In this document: positions 6,799 through 7,917 of the stretch, in pieces
Layout: each line of letters starts with the position of its first letter
Numbering within the stretch: position 1 is the first letter of the stretch
NCBI GenBank assembly: GCA_022360535.1
Contig: JAKSCP010000382.1
Span: 1-7,917, forward strand
Origin: Pseudomonadales bacterium
Lineage (GTDB): Bacteria > Pseudomonadota > Gammaproteobacteria > Pseudomonadales > Pseudohongiellaceae
Length of the DNA: 7,917 nt
Direction of reading: 5' to 3'
Position numbers and translations under genes: made by a program
Notes under the pieces: generated by a model
The model's input: the letters and a program-made list of their open reading frames with translations, nothing else
Told to the model about the DNA's origin: nothing
The model's database searches: none

Positions 6799-6857
6799 TC
6801 GACTGATTTTCTAGGACTTTGTGACATTTTGTAGGGATATAACGTGAATTTCGTCTC

Positions 6858-6880
6858 AATTGTGGCAATTCCATGGCAAT
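6858..6880. repeat. Short inverted and direct repeats, possible operator
   Basis: AATTG-TGG-CAATT (6858-6870) is a 5-base dyad around three bases, and TGGCAAT occurs twice (6863-6869, 6874-6880) in 11-base phase, close to one helical turn. The block sits about 60 bases upstream of the receptor -10 candidate, where a regulator could bind. The elements are short and could be chance. Confidence 0.25.
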
Positions 6881-7031
6881 AACGTCGGGCCTGATGAACT
6901 GGATGTCTGCAGATCAAAAATTCAGGAGTTTTCTGACGCTGTGGCGCTGGTGATTGCAGCGACCGGCCCTGCTTGCCGATGTCAAAAAGGGTAGAATTAA
7001 AAAGCTGGAAACACCCAATAGACTGAATCCT

Positions 7032-7917
7032 GTGAACGACCCCCGAGCTCCCGTACTTCTCTTCCCTACACATTACTTGGGCAATTTCATCCTGGGTTTG
7101 CCCTGGGTGGTCAGTGTCTTACGCAAGCATCCGGAAGCATTGGTAGTACTGGATGCACAATTCGAGGCCCTTGCCCGCCTGGTGCTCGCGGACGACGCCA
7201 ATTTATTGCTCTATCCACGCAAGCAAATTTCCAAGGGAGAGCGATTCTTTAGTCGCCTTTCCTACTATTGGGGGTTTATTCGTGCGCTCCGGCAGCACCG
7301 CAGCCACACCCTGTTGGACTTGGAAGGGGAAAGATTTACTGGTGTGTTGGCCTGGCTCAGTGGTTGTACCCGGCGCGTTGGTCCAACAGGTAAGCGAGCC
7401 GAAACTTTCTACACCGATATTCGGGATTTGAATTATCAGAATCACCGCTTCAATGCCTTTGGTGAAATCGTTGAAGGGTTTACCGATGGTTCATCGCCCG
7501 GAAGCGGGTTCGATTTTGCCATCGATCAGAGTAGTCATGACTTTGTCATGGAACTGTTGCGAGAATGCGATCCTGACCGACCTCTGGTGGCAATTCATCC
7601 TGGGGCAAGCGTGTCTTACAAACTGTGGCCGCGTGCTCATTTCGTCGAACTGGTTCGACTGTTGGATAACAAAGGGTGTCAGGTTGCCTGGGTAGGTGCG
7701 GGCGCGATGGATAGCGAGATTATTCAGGACATCACTAATCAATTGAGTGATGTTGAAACTATTAGTCTTTGCAACCATCTAAGTTTCGTACAGTTAACTG
7801 CATTGTATACCCGCTGTGCGTTGTTTATTGGTGGCGACAGTGGGCCGATGCATCTGGCTGCTTCGACAGGGTTGCCAGTATTTGCGCTGTTCGGCCCCAG
7901 TGACGAAGCTATTTGGG
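7032..7917 (+). CDS. Family 9 glycosyltransferase (LPS heptosyltransferase-like), 3' truncated
   Basis: The frame is open from GTG 7032 to the window end, giving 295 residues of a protein usually about 330-360 long. The first domain opens with the beta-strand and loop VLLFPTHYLGNFILGLP (8-24). The nucleotide-sugar-binding second domain shows VAIHPGAS (186-193), KLWPRAHFVEL (197-207), VAWVGAG (218-224), and the GT9 signature FIGGDSGPMHLAASTG (265-280) with LPVFALFGPS (281-290). GT9 enzymes such as WaaC and WaaF add heptose to the lipopolysaccharide core at the cytoplasmic face of the inner membrane. D269 matches WaaC D261, but the position of WaaC D13 (MGD) is N18 here (LGN). The donor may therefore not be ADP-heptose. 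GTG 7032 is the first conventional start that gives the expected short N-terminus; there is no strong ribosome site. The gene diverges from the receptor operon. Confidence 0.9.
   Translation, partial: MNDPRAPVLLFPTHYLGNFILGLPWVVSVLRKHPEALVVLDAQFEALARLVLADDANLLLYPRKQISKGERFFSRLSYYWGFIRALRQHRSHTLLDLEGERFTGVLAWLSGCTRRVGPTGKRAETFYTDIRDLNYQNHRFNAFGEIVEGFTDGSSPGSGFDFAIDQSSHDFVMELLRECDPDRPLVAIHPGASVSYKLWPRAHFVELVRLLDNKGCQVAWVGAGAMDSEIIQDITNQLSDVETISLCNHLSFVQLTALYTRCALFIGGDSGPMHLAASTGLPVFALFGPSDEAIW

Larger units (their letters stand above)
6704..7031. other. Divergent intergenic region between receptor and glycosyltransferase
   Basis: These 328 bases separate two divergent genes and probably hold both promoters. 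The receptor side has a consensus -10 and an inverted repeat, listed separately, and short repeats lie in the middle. For the glycosyltransferase the best -10 guess is TAGAAT at 6992-6997, without a convincing -35. A - strand frame crossing the region (stop at 6708) has no ribosome site, runs into the glycosyltransferase start and shows no family features, so I do not call it a gene. No RNA gene is recognised. Confidence 0.6.

Noticed and set aside
6708..7073. 121-codon - strand frame across the divergent intergenic region
   Set aside because: It overlaps the glycosyltransferase start, lacks a ribosome site, spans the likely promoters and has no protein-family character.

Overview
The window looks like a chromosomal segment of a Gram-negative bacterium, most likely a gammaproteobacterium and perhaps a marine one. 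It holds a TonB-dependent outer-membrane receptor, a lipoprotein with a lipobox, a family 9 (heptosyltransferase-like) glycosyltransferase of the lipopolysaccharide type, and a BacNaV-type ion channel. Base composition is moderate, about half GC by eye. The lineage is an inference; no rRNA or marker gene is present. I see no mobile element, tRNA, rRNA or CRISPR array.

Left part (1-2891, + strand): five genes read in one direction. They are the 3' end of an unrecognised protein (1-240), a secreted six-bladed beta-propeller close to peptidyl-alpha-hydroxyglycine amidating lyase (301-1347), an unrecognised multi-pass membrane protein (1380-1883), a GNAT acetyltransferase (1896-2447), and a small membrane protein (2529-2891). 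The gaps of 60, 32, 12 and 81 bases allow one or two transcripts. No shared pathway is evident.

Middle part (2883-6703, - strand): a one-domain voltage-gated ion channel overlaps the small membrane protein tail to tail by 9 bases. Upstream of it on the same strand lies a two-gene unit. A 721-residue TonB-dependent receptor is followed after only 2 bases by a lipoprotein carrying two TonB C-terminal domains. The pair is the clearest functional unit in the window. Its unusual point is that the TonB-like partner lacks the usual inner-membrane anchor and instead looks lipid-anchored.

Right part (6704-7917): a 328-base divergent intergenic region carries a consensus -10 box and an inverted repeat in the receptor leader. 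A family 9 glycosyltransferase then starts with GTG at 7032 and runs off the end of the window.

The observations most worth a second look are four: the calcium-channel-like acidic selectivity filter of the channel; the double-TonB_C lipoprotein fused in operon with the receptor; the amidating-lyase-like propeller that keeps part of the lyase active site but has lost other key residues; and the glycosyltransferase whose N-terminal catalytic Asp position reads Asn.
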